This document shows positions 43,904 to 56,171 of a stretch of DNA of 64,000 bases, one piece after another. This DNA comes from Bathynomus jamesi. Lineage: Eukaryota; Arthropoda; Malacostraca; Isopoda; Cirolanidae. Below the pieces are notes generated by a model. The model was not told the DNA's origin, did not search any database, and saw only the letters and a program-made list of their open reading frames with translations. Where the stretch lies: positions 347,501-411,500 of the forward strand of contig JAJOZX010003207.1 in assembly GCA_023014485.1 (NCBI GenBank), written 5' to 3'. Within the stretch, counting starts at the first letter, position 1. Every line of letters begins with the position of its first letter. Position numbers and translations under genes: made by a program.

Positions 43904-43970
43904 TATAGGTACAGGAATGTTACGAATGTTATTTTTTTTATTTTTTAATTTACCAATAATATTCTGGACC

Positions 43971-44710
43971 TCAGTAGAGGTAGCAGGAACAAAAAAATGA
44001 ATTTAATGGGCTGGGTGGCATATATTCTAGAGATGAGTGCTCATTATTTATTAATTGTGAGCGAAGCTTATCCGCTGTTGAAGTAAAATGTGCATTTAAA
44101 GAATCTGCAATAGCAGTATCATCAGCAATTTGTTTATTATCAACATTTAATTTCTCTATTGAATTTTTCTTAATTTGTTTTCCGAGAAGACTGTTTATGG
44201 TTGTCCAAATGTTTTTCATGTCTCCTTTATGTCTGGAAAATTTATTGTTATAATAGTTATATTTTGCAATTTTGATTATTTTAGTTAATTTGTTTCTGTA
44301 TTGAGTATATTGTATTTTAGGAGTTTTGCTCTGCAATTGCAATTTGAATAATTTACCTCTGTTCTTTATTGAAGTGATAATTCCTGGAATGACCCATGGA
44401 TTTGCGACACTTTTGGGCGAAATTGTTTTTCTCCTTAAAGGAAAGCAAATATTAAAAATATGGAATAAGGTGTCATAGAAGAACTGAAACATATGAACTG
44501 GGTCATTTAAAGGTTCGTCACAGTCAAGTCGAGTATTTTCTACAGCCCCAATAAATTTTCTTTTGTTAACCTCTGAGAATATTCTGTAATCAATAGTTGT
44601 TTTGTCCGCAACCTGAACGACTTTATTGAATATAGCGTAAGTAGGAAAATGATCACTGATGTTTGTGGTTATAATTCCAGAGTTTACGAGGGCATTGCTA
44701 TTTACAAATA
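43971..44710 (-). pseudogene. LINE endonuclease end and linker
   Basis: Contains ISDHFPTYAIFN, the SDH motif of the APE endonuclease, then a linker with KSVANPWVIPGI and DMKNIWTTINSLLGK, ahead of the RT. It is cut at 44710 by the Tc1/mariner insertion and by a frameshift near 43990. Confidence 0.8.
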
Positions 44711-44712
44711 TA

Positions 44713-45926
44713 CAGGGTGTACATAAAGTTAGGATCTATTTTTGTGAAATAATTATTTTTTCTATTTTTCTTTTCAGAAGCCCTTAGAATGAATACAGAA
44801 GAGCGTGTGGCAATAGTAATTTGGCGAATCGAGGGAAAGAAATACAATGACATCAGAGAGAAGTTTAGAAGGAGATTTCATAAGCCGGGGCGAATAGACA
44901 AGACAATACGAAAATTGGTGAACAAATTTAAACGAACGGGATCTGTAATTGATGAAGCAAGATCAGGACGACCGTGTATGTCAGATCTTACGTGAATGCA
45001 GTACGCGGAATTATCAATGAGGAGCCACGTACGTCCATTCGTGCTGCATCACACAGACTCGGCCTCCCGACGTCATCTGTGCACAAAATTCTGAAAGTTA
45101 ATTTGCAGAAGAAAAGCTATCATTTGCAGGTTTTACATGATTTACATGAGGAAGATTTCCCTCGACGAAGTGCTGTGTGTGCTGATCTCGTAGAACAAAT
45201 CTGGAGTGATAATTTACTGGACAACATTCTCTTTAGTGATGAAGCCACTTTCCATACGTGTGGAAAAGTAAATCGCCATAACTGTCGAATTTGGGCAGAT
45301 GAAAGACAGAATGATTTCGTCCAAAATTGGGAAAAAAACTCGCCTAAAGTTAATGTCTGGATGGGTTTAACAAAATCTAAGGTTTATGGTCCTTTTTTCT
45401 TTGCTGAAGCTACAGTTACGGGGCTTATTTATCTGGACATGTTGCAGCAATTCCTTGAATCTCAGCTGATTGGGGATAGGATTGTTAGTACCGTCGTCTA
45501 TCAACATGATGGTGCTCCTTGACACTATGCCAAAATTGTTCAGGATTATCTAAATGGACGTTTTCCAAATCGCTGGATCGGACGCGGAAGCAACCAAAGA
45601 CCTTGGCCAGCGAGATCACCAGATTTAACCCCTTTAGATTTCTTTGCATGGGGCTTTATCAAATCGCACGTCTATCAGACGAAGATTACGAGTCTTGAAA
45701 ACTTACGTATACGAACTGCTGCAGATAACATAACCCCGCAAATGCTCCAGAATGTGTTTAGAAATGCTGCGGAACGATTTGAGCTGTGCAGGGATACTGA
45801 TGGGCGTCACGTCGAATCCTACTCTTAATTATTTAATAAATGTTACCACTTTATCATTTTATGATTGAATTCCATATAATTTCCAAGTGCTTCACAAAAA
45901 TAGATCCTGACTTTATGTACACCCTG
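44713..45926 (+). mobile_element. IS630-Tc1-mariner element nested in the LINE
   Basis: The terminal inverted repeats are 36 bases with one mismatch (start CAGGGTGTACATAAAGTTAG; right end carries C at the T in GTTAG). TA target duplication at 44711-44712 and 45927-45928. The 1214-bp element holds a nearly complete transposase. Confidence 0.95.
44789..45828 (+). pseudogene. Tc1/mariner transposase with one frameshift and one stop
   Basis: Starts MNTEERVAIVIWRIEGK with an HTH region and RSGRP linker motif. The frame shifts near 44985, then runs through 'TSSVHKILKVNLQKKSYH', LFSDEATFH (first aspartate) and YQHDGAP (second). A TGA at 45521-45523 follows at once. The frame then continues HYAKIVQDYLNGRFPN, RSPDLTPLDFFAWG (third, 42 residues after the second) and ends VESYS at 45828. 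All three aspartates are preserved. The closest relative in the window is the element at 34059. Confidence 0.9.
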
Positions 45927-45928
45927 TA

Positions 45929-46668
45929 TTATCAATCGTAGATTCTGTTATTCGATTGCCATAGCTGCAGACTCGAGTGGGTTTGGTAATAGAATGACTA
46001 AGATAGAAAGAATTCATTAAGTTTAAAAATTTATGAGAGATTGCTTCAGATTGCAAATTGATGTTGAAGTCTCCCGCAACTATGGCATTCGATTTATGGA
46101 AGTTGCTAACATGTTATCTAAGTGAATTAGAAAGCTATCGATATTAGTATTAGGTGGTCTATATATTGCATGGACAGAATATACATTACTTTTGTCTTTT
46201 ATATTCACAATCAGGTTTTCATTGTCACTATTATATAGAGAAAATACTTCGTTAGAGTCGTAAGTTTGATGCACATACACAGAGATACCCCCTACCAATC
46301 TCACCATCTCTTACAGTATGATAAGCAACGTAATTATCTATATTATATAGGTTTTTAATACTGCTATTTAACGAAGTTTCCGTGAGAATTATAACATTAA
46401 ATTTGACTGTAGAAGTTTTCAAGAGGACCAATAAGTAATTATAGTTCCTAGGTAAGCTTCGAATGTTTAGATTTAGCACTGAAAGATTTTTATAAATATC
46501 TTTTTGTAATACAAAGGCATTAAACTCGTTTATCGATGAGACCATGCAATTGCCTATACCAGATTCCTGATCTAGATTCTCTAAATTGGATACAGAATTT
46601 TTTGGTAATGAATTGAAATGATTAATATCGGCACATATACTATGAAAGTCTTTATCGATGAAAGCCAT
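45929..46668 (-). pseudogene. LINE APE-type endonuclease, N-terminal part
   Basis: On the - strand: LSVLNLNIRSLPRNYNYLL (the N-motif of LINE endonucleases), VIILTETSLN (catalytic glutamate), a frameshift near 46300, GGISVYV, VHAIYRPPN and then VAGDFNIN before the insertion point. Consistent with an AP-like endonuclease split from its SDH motif by the nested transposon. Confidence 0.85.
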
Positions 46669-46689
46669 TTAACAGTAGTTCTCAAACAA

Positions 46690-47110
46690 TTTCACTAAAT
46701 ACAGAATACGAGAATAAGGGTTACCGCCCAGTTGAGCCGAGAATAGGAAAGTCGACTGTTGAGATTGTATGTGGAGTTATTCGCAGGCCTCCTGTGTGCC
46801 AACTGTCGGCTGGCGTTTTCGTAGTTCTCATAGCTTCGAATGCTAACAAGGTGAACTCCTTTGACGGAAGTATTCCGCGGTGGAGGAGTCTCTCTCTCTT
46901 TAATCATTAACTTCGCTCCAAGGAAGTAGGCAACTTTCCCGTCTCCTCGCTTCTACGAGTTGAGGGAGCTTTTCTTTACGAATTTTACGTGTTTCCTCAC
47001 ATACGTCGTCATTGACGAAGATTTTTGATCCTTTGAGCGTTCTTGTTTTTTAGTATTAAATCTCTGTGAGTTTCATCCTCGCATATTACTTTTATAGCTG
47101 AAGTGGGCGT
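46690..47110 (-). pseudogene. LINE ORF1 C-terminal remnant
   Basis: On the - strand: IFVNDDVCEETRKIRKEKLP, then ARRRGKVAYFLGAKLMIKE and a serine/asparagine-rich tail ending at about 46695. This resembles the end of an ORF1 nucleic-acid-binding protein of CR1/Jockey-type elements. The start is lost in frameshifts. Confidence 0.55.
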
Positions 47111-47819
47111 CATTTTGACTGAAAAGAATAAAAAATGAACTACGGACGACAGTGCTACGAGAAAAGCTCTCTGCACTAGGCATTTTGTGCAGAGAGAGTG
47201 ACAAATTTTGTAGTTTATCCTTTGACGACATTATCAATGATTTTGCCATCGAAAAATCACGAAATAAAACGTTTTAAATACAAATGGAATCCGTTTCCAT
47301 TTTATAAATGCTGATCTGCGAAATTGCTCTAGGGTCGCTGTAGACTAAAGGTTTTAATACCAAATTTGAAATCGTACTAAGGTATCTTTATTTGAGGGTA
47401 TCTCGATCATAATGCAGATTGGCTTATTGCAACATAAGTTTTTTAGTTAGATCATTAGTTTTTAATTTTTTGTTGCAACTTTTGCCTGCCTCTGTATAAT
47501 ATATGCATGAATTAAAATATTTTTAATTGATTACGCCATGGGGCCTCGTAATCTAAACATAGCTTAGGGCCTCACCATTTCTAAATCCTGCACTAACAAA
47601 GACCCTTTTAAATAAACTCCAAAAGAGGTCTGTGTTGAGTATGAGTCCCTAAAAAAGTTGTACATTAACATTTATGGATGATATATATGGATGACATTTA
47701 TGGATGACATTTATGGATGATACTGCAACTACAGTCAAAAATTACTTTACATCTGATAACTACAGCTATGTAGCGCGTATCAAATTCATGATTGACTGAA
47801 TATCACTCTTTTTCCGCAG

Positions 47820-48013
47820 GTCAATCTTTGACCCTCGCCCTTGCTCTCGAGGGGAAAGACGTCATCCTTACTACGGCAACGATGAGCGAGGAAAGGGAAG
47901 AAGTCGGCCCAACTGGAGGTCAAAGCTAGAGTTCGTTTTGTCCTGCATTGGCGCCTGCGTCGGGTTCGGCAGTTTCTGGAGGTTACCGTACCTATGCCTC
48001 GTCTTTGGCAGAG
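47820..48013 (+). CDS. Exon of an SLC6-family (neurotransmitter:sodium symporter) gene
   Basis: A polypyrimidine tract and CAG (CTCTTTTTCCGCAG, ending 47819) precede an open frame beginning at phase 1. It encodes a basic stretch (ERGKGRSRPNWRSKLEF) and then VLSCIGACVGFGSFWRLPYL, matching the SLC6 first membrane segment (consensus ..LEF.LSC.G..VGLGN.WRFPYLC..NGGG). The invariant Asn of GLGN, a sodium ligand in LeuT-type transporters, is Ser here, and NGGG is replaced by FGRG, so this is a divergent member. A donor is possible at GTCTGT (48014) or GTAAAG (48018). Too short to stand as an isolated frame. It is phase-compatible with the exon at 25576-26258. No later SLC6 exon was seen in the window. 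Confidence 0.75.
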
Positions 48014-48017
48014 GTCT

Positions 48018-48264
48018 GTAAAGATTTTGTAAATAAGTTTATTTGTTGGAATTTGCTGTTAATTGTTTTAATTTCACCCCCGTACTAACAGCCAAGGTCA
48101 AATGACAGAGGGGACCAACAAATTAACCCGAAATCCAAGCCACGGGTCGCTACATCATCTGAAAGCAAAGATCAGTCATATCAACTTCCATCCAAATCCA
48201 ACGTCACTTACTTTCGGAAACGATGTAACGACAAGGACACGATGTATCAAATGTAGGAAGTTTT
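48018..48264. other. Probable intron start
   Basis: Unassigned sequence after the SLC6 exon. No further transporter motif is visible before the minisatellite. Confidence 0.4.
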
Positions 48265-48897
48265 AGGTTCACTTGAGATCAGTTCACTTGTCCTAAAACT
48301 ACAGTATTTTTACTTGGGATCGGTTTATTTGTCCTAAAACTGATTTTACTTGGGATCGGTTCATTTGTCCTAAAATGATTTTTACTTGGGATCTGTTCAC
48401 TTGTCCTAAAATTATTTTGGGATCGGTTTATTTGTCCTAAAACAAATTTTACTTGGGATCGGTTCATTTGTCCTAAAACTATTTTTACTTGGGATCTGTT
48501 CACTTGTCCTTAAATTATTTTGGGATCGGTTTATTTGTCATAAAACAAATTTTACTTGGGATCGGTTCATTTGTCCTAAAACTATTTTTACTTGGGATCG
48601 GTTCACTTGTCCTAAAATTATTTTGGGATCGGTTTATTTGTCCTAAAACTATTTTTACTTGGGATCGGTTCATTTGTCCTAAAACTATTTTTACTTGGGA
48701 TCGGTTCACTTGTCCTAAAATTATTTTGGGATCGGTTTATTTGTCCTAAAACTATTTTTACTTGGGATCGGTTCATTTGTCCTAAAACTATTTTTACTTG
48801 GGATCGGTTCACTTGTCCTAAAATTATTTTGGGATCGGTTTATTTGTCCTAAAACTATTTTTACTTGGGATTGGTTCATTTGTCCTAAAATTATTTC
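48265..48897 (+). repeat. Minisatellite with higher-order organisation (TTGGGATCGGTT..TTTGTCCTAAAA)
   Basis: A basic unit of 31-36 bases, TTTTTACTTGGGATCGGTT followed by CATTTGTCCTAAAAC. Every third unit is shorter (ATTATTTTGGGATCGG), giving a higher-order period of about 103-106 bases repeated five to six times. Long peptide repeats of SQVKIVLGQMNR type are readings of this array. Confidence 0.9.
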
Positions 48898-48949
48898 AGT
48901 GAAATGTAGTTAAAGAGTAACGTAAAGTAATTTTTCACTAATTTTAGGA

Positions 48950-49017
48950 CTACGTCGCAGGCCGATGTCGTAACACTGCTTCCCGACGATCAGCGAAGTT
49001 AAGCAACATTGGATCTT
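48950..49017 (+). rRNA. 5S rRNA-like fragment (left part)
   Basis: 'GCCGATGTCGTAACACTG', then 'CCGACGATCAGCGAAGTTAA' and GCAACATTGG, follow the 5S rRNA pattern (GCC..CGUCCAUACCA; CCGAUCACCGAAGUUAAGCAAC) with a short internal deletion. Interrupted at 49017 by the piggyBac-bearing segment. More likely a 5S-derived SINE or pseudogene than a working gene. Confidence 0.6.
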
Positions 49018-51282
<2,265 letters not shown>

Positions 51283-51345
51283 TTAAGCAACATTGGATCT
51301 GTGTAGTTGTTGGAGAGGGGACCGTCCTTTGCGTCTATATTACGT
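51283..51345 (+). rRNA. 5S rRNA-like fragment (right part)
   Basis: TTAAGCAACATTGGATCTG, then TAGTTGTTGGAGAGGGGACC, follows the second half of 5S rRNA (..GGUUAGUACUUGGAUGGGUGACCG). Together with 48950-49017 it reconstitutes a degenerate 5S-like sequence. Confidence 0.55.
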
Positions 51346-51430
51346 AGCGACCCGTGGTTCGGATCCCACGTAAAGCAGTAGGTCCCATTCATCATTTGAT
51401 GTCACGAAGGAAGTGAAACGACAACATAAA
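51345..51430 (+). mobile_element. SINE-like tail with B-box
   Basis: 'CCGTGGTTCGGATCCCACG' followed by TAAAGCAGTAGGTCC resembles the SINE at 59857-59960 (CGTGGTTCGGATTCCACG, TTAAACTGTAGGTC). It may be the tail of a composite 5S/tRNA-derived SINE. Confidence 0.45.
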
Positions 51431-52139
51431 ACAAACAAACAACATTAAATTGTAAATTTTTATCGTATTCAGTATTTGTGATAGTGCGTGCAGCTGTTTG
51501 GTTATCGTTGGTTTTCCTTTTCGAGTCTTTCAGCTAGGAAGGATCATTGAAAATGATACTAGACCCTCAAGGGGATACAATAAGTCCACCGAAATTTATG
51601 TCATGGTCAAGTCAAAGAAATCGCGAATAGCGATCTCATAATAGCTCCCCTTAACCATCTTTACAAAATACTTTTTCTAGTTTAATCACTGGCTGATGAA
51701 AGGATGAGTAACATGAAATGACGGACGTAAAGATTTTGTTCGTGGTTCGGAATCTGACCTTGGGTGCAGTAACATAACACAAAGACAATGTCACAGAGAG
51801 GAACTACATTTTAAAGGTTAAATCTATATCAAACTTCATAAGTGAGTTCTCCAACTCGAAATCCTATGATTTAGTGTCCGGTGCCTTAAGCTACCTTGGC
51901 GGACCACAGACGTTTGAATAGACGAAGCTAATTACTTACTACTTAAACCAACCGACTAAACGCTATTTTAACTTTTTATTGTTTATTTTCCTCAAATTCT
52001 TTGATGTTTTACATAATTTGTTGGAGTTAAACTAATTTTTATATTTGTTAAAATTTTTTCCAAACGAGCGATAAACTTTTCATACCTATCTTACGTTTGA
52101 TACAAAAGATAAGGAAGAATATAACGGAATACTTATGAG
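51431..52139. other. Unassigned sequence
   Basis: No gene recognised. 'GTTCGTGGTTCGGAATCTGACC' near 51738 is another B-box-like piece. Confidence 0.4.
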
Positions 52140-52658
52140 CGCCACTACAGTACCTTGTTTAACCTTGTCGCTGTTTCGTGCGTTGGTCTCTCTTCACACG
52201 GAGGTCAAGCTGATGGCCCCGCCTCTAGGTCTGGCTTGGTGGAGGAGCGAGTTGCTTTCTTGCGCTCTCCACCGTACATAGCCAGGTACACCCGGCTTAT
52301 CTGGTACCGTCCTGAGCCAGGCATCCAGTCTTCTCTTGAAGACTTTAACTTTGACCCCTGTAACGTTTCTGAGGTCCTTAGAAAGCTGGTTAAAAAGTCT
52401 TGGCCCCCTGACAATCAAGCTATTTTCCTTCAGTGTTCAGGAGGTCCTTTGTCGGGCCTTTAATTTGGGAACACTACACATTCTGCCTTTCCTATTTTCC
52501 AGTGTTTGGATGGTAATTGGGTTTAGTTTGAGGTTTGGTACCAGTTTTTCGATAATTTTCCATATGTAGATTATGGTGTACCTCTCTCTTCTTCTTTCCA
52601 GGGAGTACAGATTTAGTTTACGTAGTCTTTCCCAGTAGTTGAGTTCTTTGCAGTTCTT

Positions 52659-52660
<2 letters not shown>
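52140..52660 (-). pseudogene. Non-LTR retrotransposon RT C-terminus (3' end of element)
   Basis: On the - strand: YWERLRKLNLYSLERRRERY, IYIWKIIEKLVPN, a break near 52440, then 'VRGPRLFNQLSKDLRNVTG' and 'FKRRLDAWLRTVPDKPGVPG', the usual end of a crustacean LINE ORF2, with the 3' UTR (CTTGACCTCCGTGTGAAGAG). Two frames. The (TA)n at 52662 marks the truncated 5' side. The same 3' UTR occurs at 60189-60250. Confidence 0.8.

Positions 52661-52661
<1 letters not shown>

Positions 52662-52703
<42 letters not shown>
52662..52703. repeat. (TA)n target of the hAT at 52704
   Basis: A TA run. Its last eight bases ATATATAC recur after the hAT at 55439-55446. Confidence 0.9.
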
Positions 52704-52731
52704 TAGAGGTGGAACGAATGTCAATTTGTGA

Positions 52732-52800
52732 TATTCGCGAATGCGAATGCGAATGCGAATATTTTATTTTAATATTCGCGAATGCGAATGCGAATATTTA
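52732..52800. repeat. Subterminal GCGAAT hexamer array (left end)
   Basis: Two blocks of GCGAATGCGAATGCGAAT bounded by ATTCGCGAAT. The inverted equivalent lies at 55318-55430. Such subterminal repeats are the usual binding sites of hAT transposases; here that is inference. Confidence 0.85.
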
Positions 52801-53140
52801 CTAAAATTACTATTAGAATTAATATATTCGTTTTTCATCATTAGAATTGAGGTATTTAAAATTTTAAATGTTAACTTGTAAGAGTTTCGCCATAGAAAAT
52901 TAAATAGGAATAAATTCCATTGAATTTTCTATGTTACCGGGATACGGGACGAGGACCCACTCTTATAATGTATCCCACCAACCTCTTTCCCCAACCTCCA
53001 CCCTTGAAAGAGGATGACTATTTCTTTATAAATGCCACGGAGCATCGTTTAGTCGGCAAGAGAAATAAGACATTTCATTCATTGTGAAGAGTATTCCCAA
53101 TCTTCCGATAATGGTATTGATAAAGAAATAGTTTAGGCAC

Positions 53141-55084
53141 TCACTGGTTGACTCTTTCGTACTTGAATTCTACTATTGGTAGATTATATTTTAGGAATAG
53201 TAGTTTTTCTGCTCTCTCCTCTGATAGTTTGGAGCGTTTTGTATCGTACACTAGACCGGCACCACTGAAAAGGCGTTCACTCGCAACACTGGATGGTGGA
53301 CAAGCAAGAAAACACCTTGCTAATTGCGACAACTCTGAAAATTGTTCGGCATGCACTCTCCACCATTCCAGAGGATTTTCGTCAGTTGGCAGTCGTTTTT
53401 CCTTGAGATACTTGTCTAGATTCTTTGAAGATCGTTCTGAAATCCTTTCTCCAGACTCATCGTCACTGCTCGAGGAAAGGATTTCTTTCATAGCTTCGGC
53501 GACAGACGTGGACGGTTTTTTATCACGCGGTTTTTCACCACGAAGGCCTGGAGATTGAGAATCTGTCTTTTCCTTACTAAGTGCTTCACATTTTAATCCA
53601 ACCTCTACTTTAACCCTGTCTGTAACAAAAGAAGAGCTGAAAAATTTTACTTTGTATCTAGGATCTAAAAATGTAGCAATGTAGTACAAGTCGTTGTTTT
53701 CTGCTGAATCGAACCTTTTTGTTATTTCTGATAACATTGTTTCTCGCATCGCTTTGATCCCATGACTTTCTTCAGCTGTGGACAAACTGGACATCAATAC
53801 TTTCTTCAGAGTGGTCACGAGAGGAATGACGTCCGCTATTGATGATGAGTTGCTGCTGATATTTCTTGTGATATCTTCGAATGGTTGGAGTAGAGTAATG
53901 CATTTGTCCAGAGTTGAATTGTCTTGAAGTGTTAAAGGTTTGATCTTACCGGTTGCAGTGGCATACAAGCAGAGAGGTTCATTGATAGCTTTCATTCTGA
54001 TCATCATTTGCAGAGTACTATTCCAACGAGTAGGAACGTCATGAATCACAGAAAGCAGTGGAGCATTTATTCTAGCCTGAATTTTCTTAAACTCTTCTTG
54101 GGCCATGGTTGAATGATTGAAATGTGTCGCAATTGACCTACATTTTGAGATGACTTCAACGACTGCTTTCTGAGATGACAGAGAATTTTTGACAACAAGG
54201 TGCAATTGGTGACTGGCACAGTTGGTGATGTTAACACCTGAAAGAAACAACGCTTTTTTCATATTAGCACCTGCATCCCTCATGACGCAGTGAACATCAT
54301 CCGCGCACAGACTCCACTTCTCCAACAAATTGTCAAACACTTGGCTGAGATATTCCCCTGTGTGACGTTCAGAGAGGGGTTCAGCGCAGAGCACAAAACT
54401 CTGACGTTTGAATTCTTTGTCCACAGCGTGACTGGTCAGTGACAGCAACGAAACACCTGATTGTGTATCGGACCACTCATCGGTGGTGAAGGACAGTTTC
54501 GATGATTGTTTGAGGGAGCTGATATTGTCTCCAATTGTACTTCTGACAGAATCATACATTGTCTCACAAATTTTATCTCTGTAATACTTTCTTTGGCGCA
54601 GTGGATAACATGGCGCCGCTTCTTTCATGAGTCGCACAAAGCCAATATCTTCCACGTGAGAAAATGGAAGATCATCCATTACTAACATTTCTGCAATCTT
54701 ACTGCCCATGCTCTTTGTTTTTGCGTTGTTCACATCCCACAATTTTGTCTTTTCAAGACACATTTCAAGAGTAGCTTGCTTCATCCTCGCAGCTGGTGTT
54801 GGAGATGCCTTCCTCTTCTTGCTACTTTCTTTCGCTTCTTCTTCGGTCTTACTCATATTCTTATACTCTGCAGGGTGTTTGCTGTTAAGATGATTACGCA
54901 ATCCAGACGTCGTTCTTCCTTTTCGCGAATAATTGGCTTTACAAAGCTTACACTTAGCAATATCATTTGATACTAACTCAAAATAGTCCCAAACGGCACT
55001 GGAGGAGACGCCATCACAAAGCACCTGACACAATGAATTGGGGGCAATTGAAGGCGACACAGGGTTATAGACGGACACTTGCAC
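53141..55084 (-). CDS. hAT transposase with BED zinc finger
   Basis: An uninterrupted frame of about 647 codons on the - strand. N-terminal BED finger: VWDYFELV, CKLCKANYS (CxxC), LRNHLNSKH (HxxxxH). Catalytic region: FTTDEWSDTQSG (first aspartate), CVMRDAGANMKKAL (second) and CASHQLHLVVK (the CxxH motif). The C-terminal hAT dimerisation domain ends LACPPSSVASERLFSGAG (glutamate in SER) and SEERAEKLLFLKYN. The frame has no ATG before the finger: it opens with GTG, and the first in-frame Met follows the finger. An ATG GCG TCT at about 55010 is one base out of frame with VWDYF, so a one-base insertion near the start, or a spliced leader exon, is likely. Confidence 0.9.
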   Translation of the reverse strand: MQVSVYNPVSPSIAPNSLCQVLCDGVSSSAVWDYFELVSNDIAKCKLCKANYSRKGRTTSGLRNHLNSKHPAEYKNMSKTEEEAKESSKKRKASPTPAARMKQATLEMCLEKTKLWDVNNAKTKSMGSKIAEMLVMDDLPFSHVEDIGFVRLMKEAAPCYPLRQRKYYRDKICETMYDSVRSTIGDNISSLKQSSKLSFTTDEWSDTQSGVSLLSLTSHAVDKEFKRQSFVLCAEPLSERHTGEYLSQVFDNLLEKWSLCADDVHCVMRDAGANMKKALFLSGVNITNCASHQLHLVVKNSLSSQKAVVEVISKCRSIATHFNHSTMAQEEFKKIQARINAPLLSVIHDVPTRWNSTLQMMIRMKAINEPLCLYATATGKIKPLTLQDNSTLDKCITLLQPFEDITRNISSNSSSIADVIPLVTTLKKVLMSSLSTAEESHGIKAMRETMLSEITKRFDSAENNDLYYIATFLDPRYKVKFFSSSFVTDRVKVEVGLKCEALSKEKTDSQSPGLRGEKPRDKKPSTSVAEAMKEILSSSSDDESGERISERSSKNLDKYLKEKRLPTDENPLEWWRVHAEQFSELSQLARCFLACPPSSVASERLFSGAGLVYDTKRSKLSEERAEKLLFLKYNLPIVEFKYERVNQ

Positions 55085-55317
55085 GCACCCTCACTCAGCC
55101 AAGGCTCGTGGGTAACTGACTCGCCAGGCTCCCGCACACCGACCCCTCTCAGACAGCTACAGCTGCATCTGCCGCTAGTCAGGAAAAAAACGTCGCTCAT
55201 ACGCACACAGCGACACACTGCGGGAAACAGACGTGGCAGCATCCAACAGTTTCATTTTCGCACCAACCGTTTCTGCGACAATTATAATGAAAAAAACTAA
55301 TGCATTACTTATAGCAC

Positions 55318-55430
55318 GAAATATTCGCATTCGCATATTCGCACATCTAAATGCGAATGCGAATGCGAATGCGAATGTTCAAAATGATGCGAATATTCGC
55401 AAATGCGAATGCGAATGCGAATATTCGGTC
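55318..55430. repeat. Subterminal ATTCGC/GCGAAT hexamer array (right end)
   Basis: About 13 hexamers in two orientations, including GCGAATGCGAATGCGAATGC. Confidence 0.85.
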
Positions 55431-55550
55431 CACCTCTAATATATACACTGTATATAACGAAATAGTATCGGACTTCTGTAAAAGTAACAAACATTTTGAA
55501 ACATTACCCTGTTACTATTCCATAAGCATATACAGTATATATATATACAC

Positions 55551-55630
55551 ACAAACTCAGAATGGTCCCCCTGAGAAATTTATATGTTAAACACAGACCG
55601 TGTTCCATGCACGGTCTGTGTTTAACATAT
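55551..55630. mobile_element. Miniature palindromic family 4 unit
   Basis: The inverted long end (ACTCAGAATGGTCCCCCTGAG...) meets the short end through a perfect hairpin, TTAAACACAGACCGTG / CACGGTCTGTGTTTAA with TTCCATG as the loop. (TA)n on both sides. Confidence 0.8.
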
Positions 55631-56171
55631 ATATATATATATATATATATATTAGTGATGTAGCGGATGTCATTTTTTTCACATCCGTGGATGCGGATGT
55701 TTGATTTCAACATCCGCGGATGCGGATGCAGATGTCTACATTTTCGTTATTTTTTAGGATATATTCGAGATTTGTTGTGTTTAACGTACATAATAAGTTA
55801 TTATATAGAGAGAGCTGTAGCTATAATGTAGTATAATTGATTAATTGTACAATAATTGCTGTACTTTTCTCTGAACATATAAAATAATATCAAGCATCTA
55901 ACTAATATAGATATCAATTAGTGAATTCGTCTGCAAATAAATTCGTTATATTTTGTTGAGTTTCAGCCACAATTAGAAACCATAATTGTGTTACCAGGAT
56001 GCGGGACGTGAACCCAATTCAAATGCACCCCACCGACCTCTTTCCCCAACCTCCACCCTTATAGAAAGAGATCTTTAATTAGCTTCATAACTATTTATAT
56101 TAAGTTTAAAGTTTTATTAGGCATATTTATAAATGAGTAATTAAAATAAAGTAAACTAAGATGTTCATCGT

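Larger units (their letters stand above)
42230..47140 (-). mobile_element. Non-LTR retrotransposon (Jockey/CR1-like), nearly full length, interrupted
   Basis: Read on the - strand: ORF1 C-terminus (about 47110-46690), an APE-type endonuclease (46668-45929 and 44710-44500), a linker (44492-43971) and RT (43903-42623), then an AT-rich 3' end near 42230 that resembles the fragment at 40150. A Tc1/mariner-type element splits the endonuclease at 44713-45926. Several frameshifts inactivate it. Confidence 0.85.
40998..47595. mobile_element. hAT-bounded segment of 6.6 kb containing other insertions
   Basis: Left end CAGTGCCGGAGTTAGG and right end TCTAAATCCTGCACTA are imperfectly inverted (about 12 of 16). 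The octamer ACAAAGAC occurs exactly on both sides (40990-40997 and 47596-47603). Most of the interior is a LINE inserted later; no hAT transposase was recognised. Ends alone support the call. Confidence 0.6.
52704..55438 (-). mobile_element. hAT transposon, 2.7 kb, probably autonomous ancestor
   Basis: The ends TAGAGGTGGA and TCCACCTCTA are inverted, and exact 8-bp duplications ATATATAC flank the element (52696-52703 and 55439-55446). Both ends carry arrays of the hexamer GCGAAT / ATTCGC (52732-52800 and 55318-55430). One long transposase frame fills the interior. Confidence 0.95.

Noticed and set aside
48265..48897. Regularly spaced repeats suggesting a CRISPR array or a repeat protein (SQVKIVLGQMNR units)
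   Set aside because: There are no unique spacers, the genome is eukaryotic, and the peptide is only a reading of a minisatellite.
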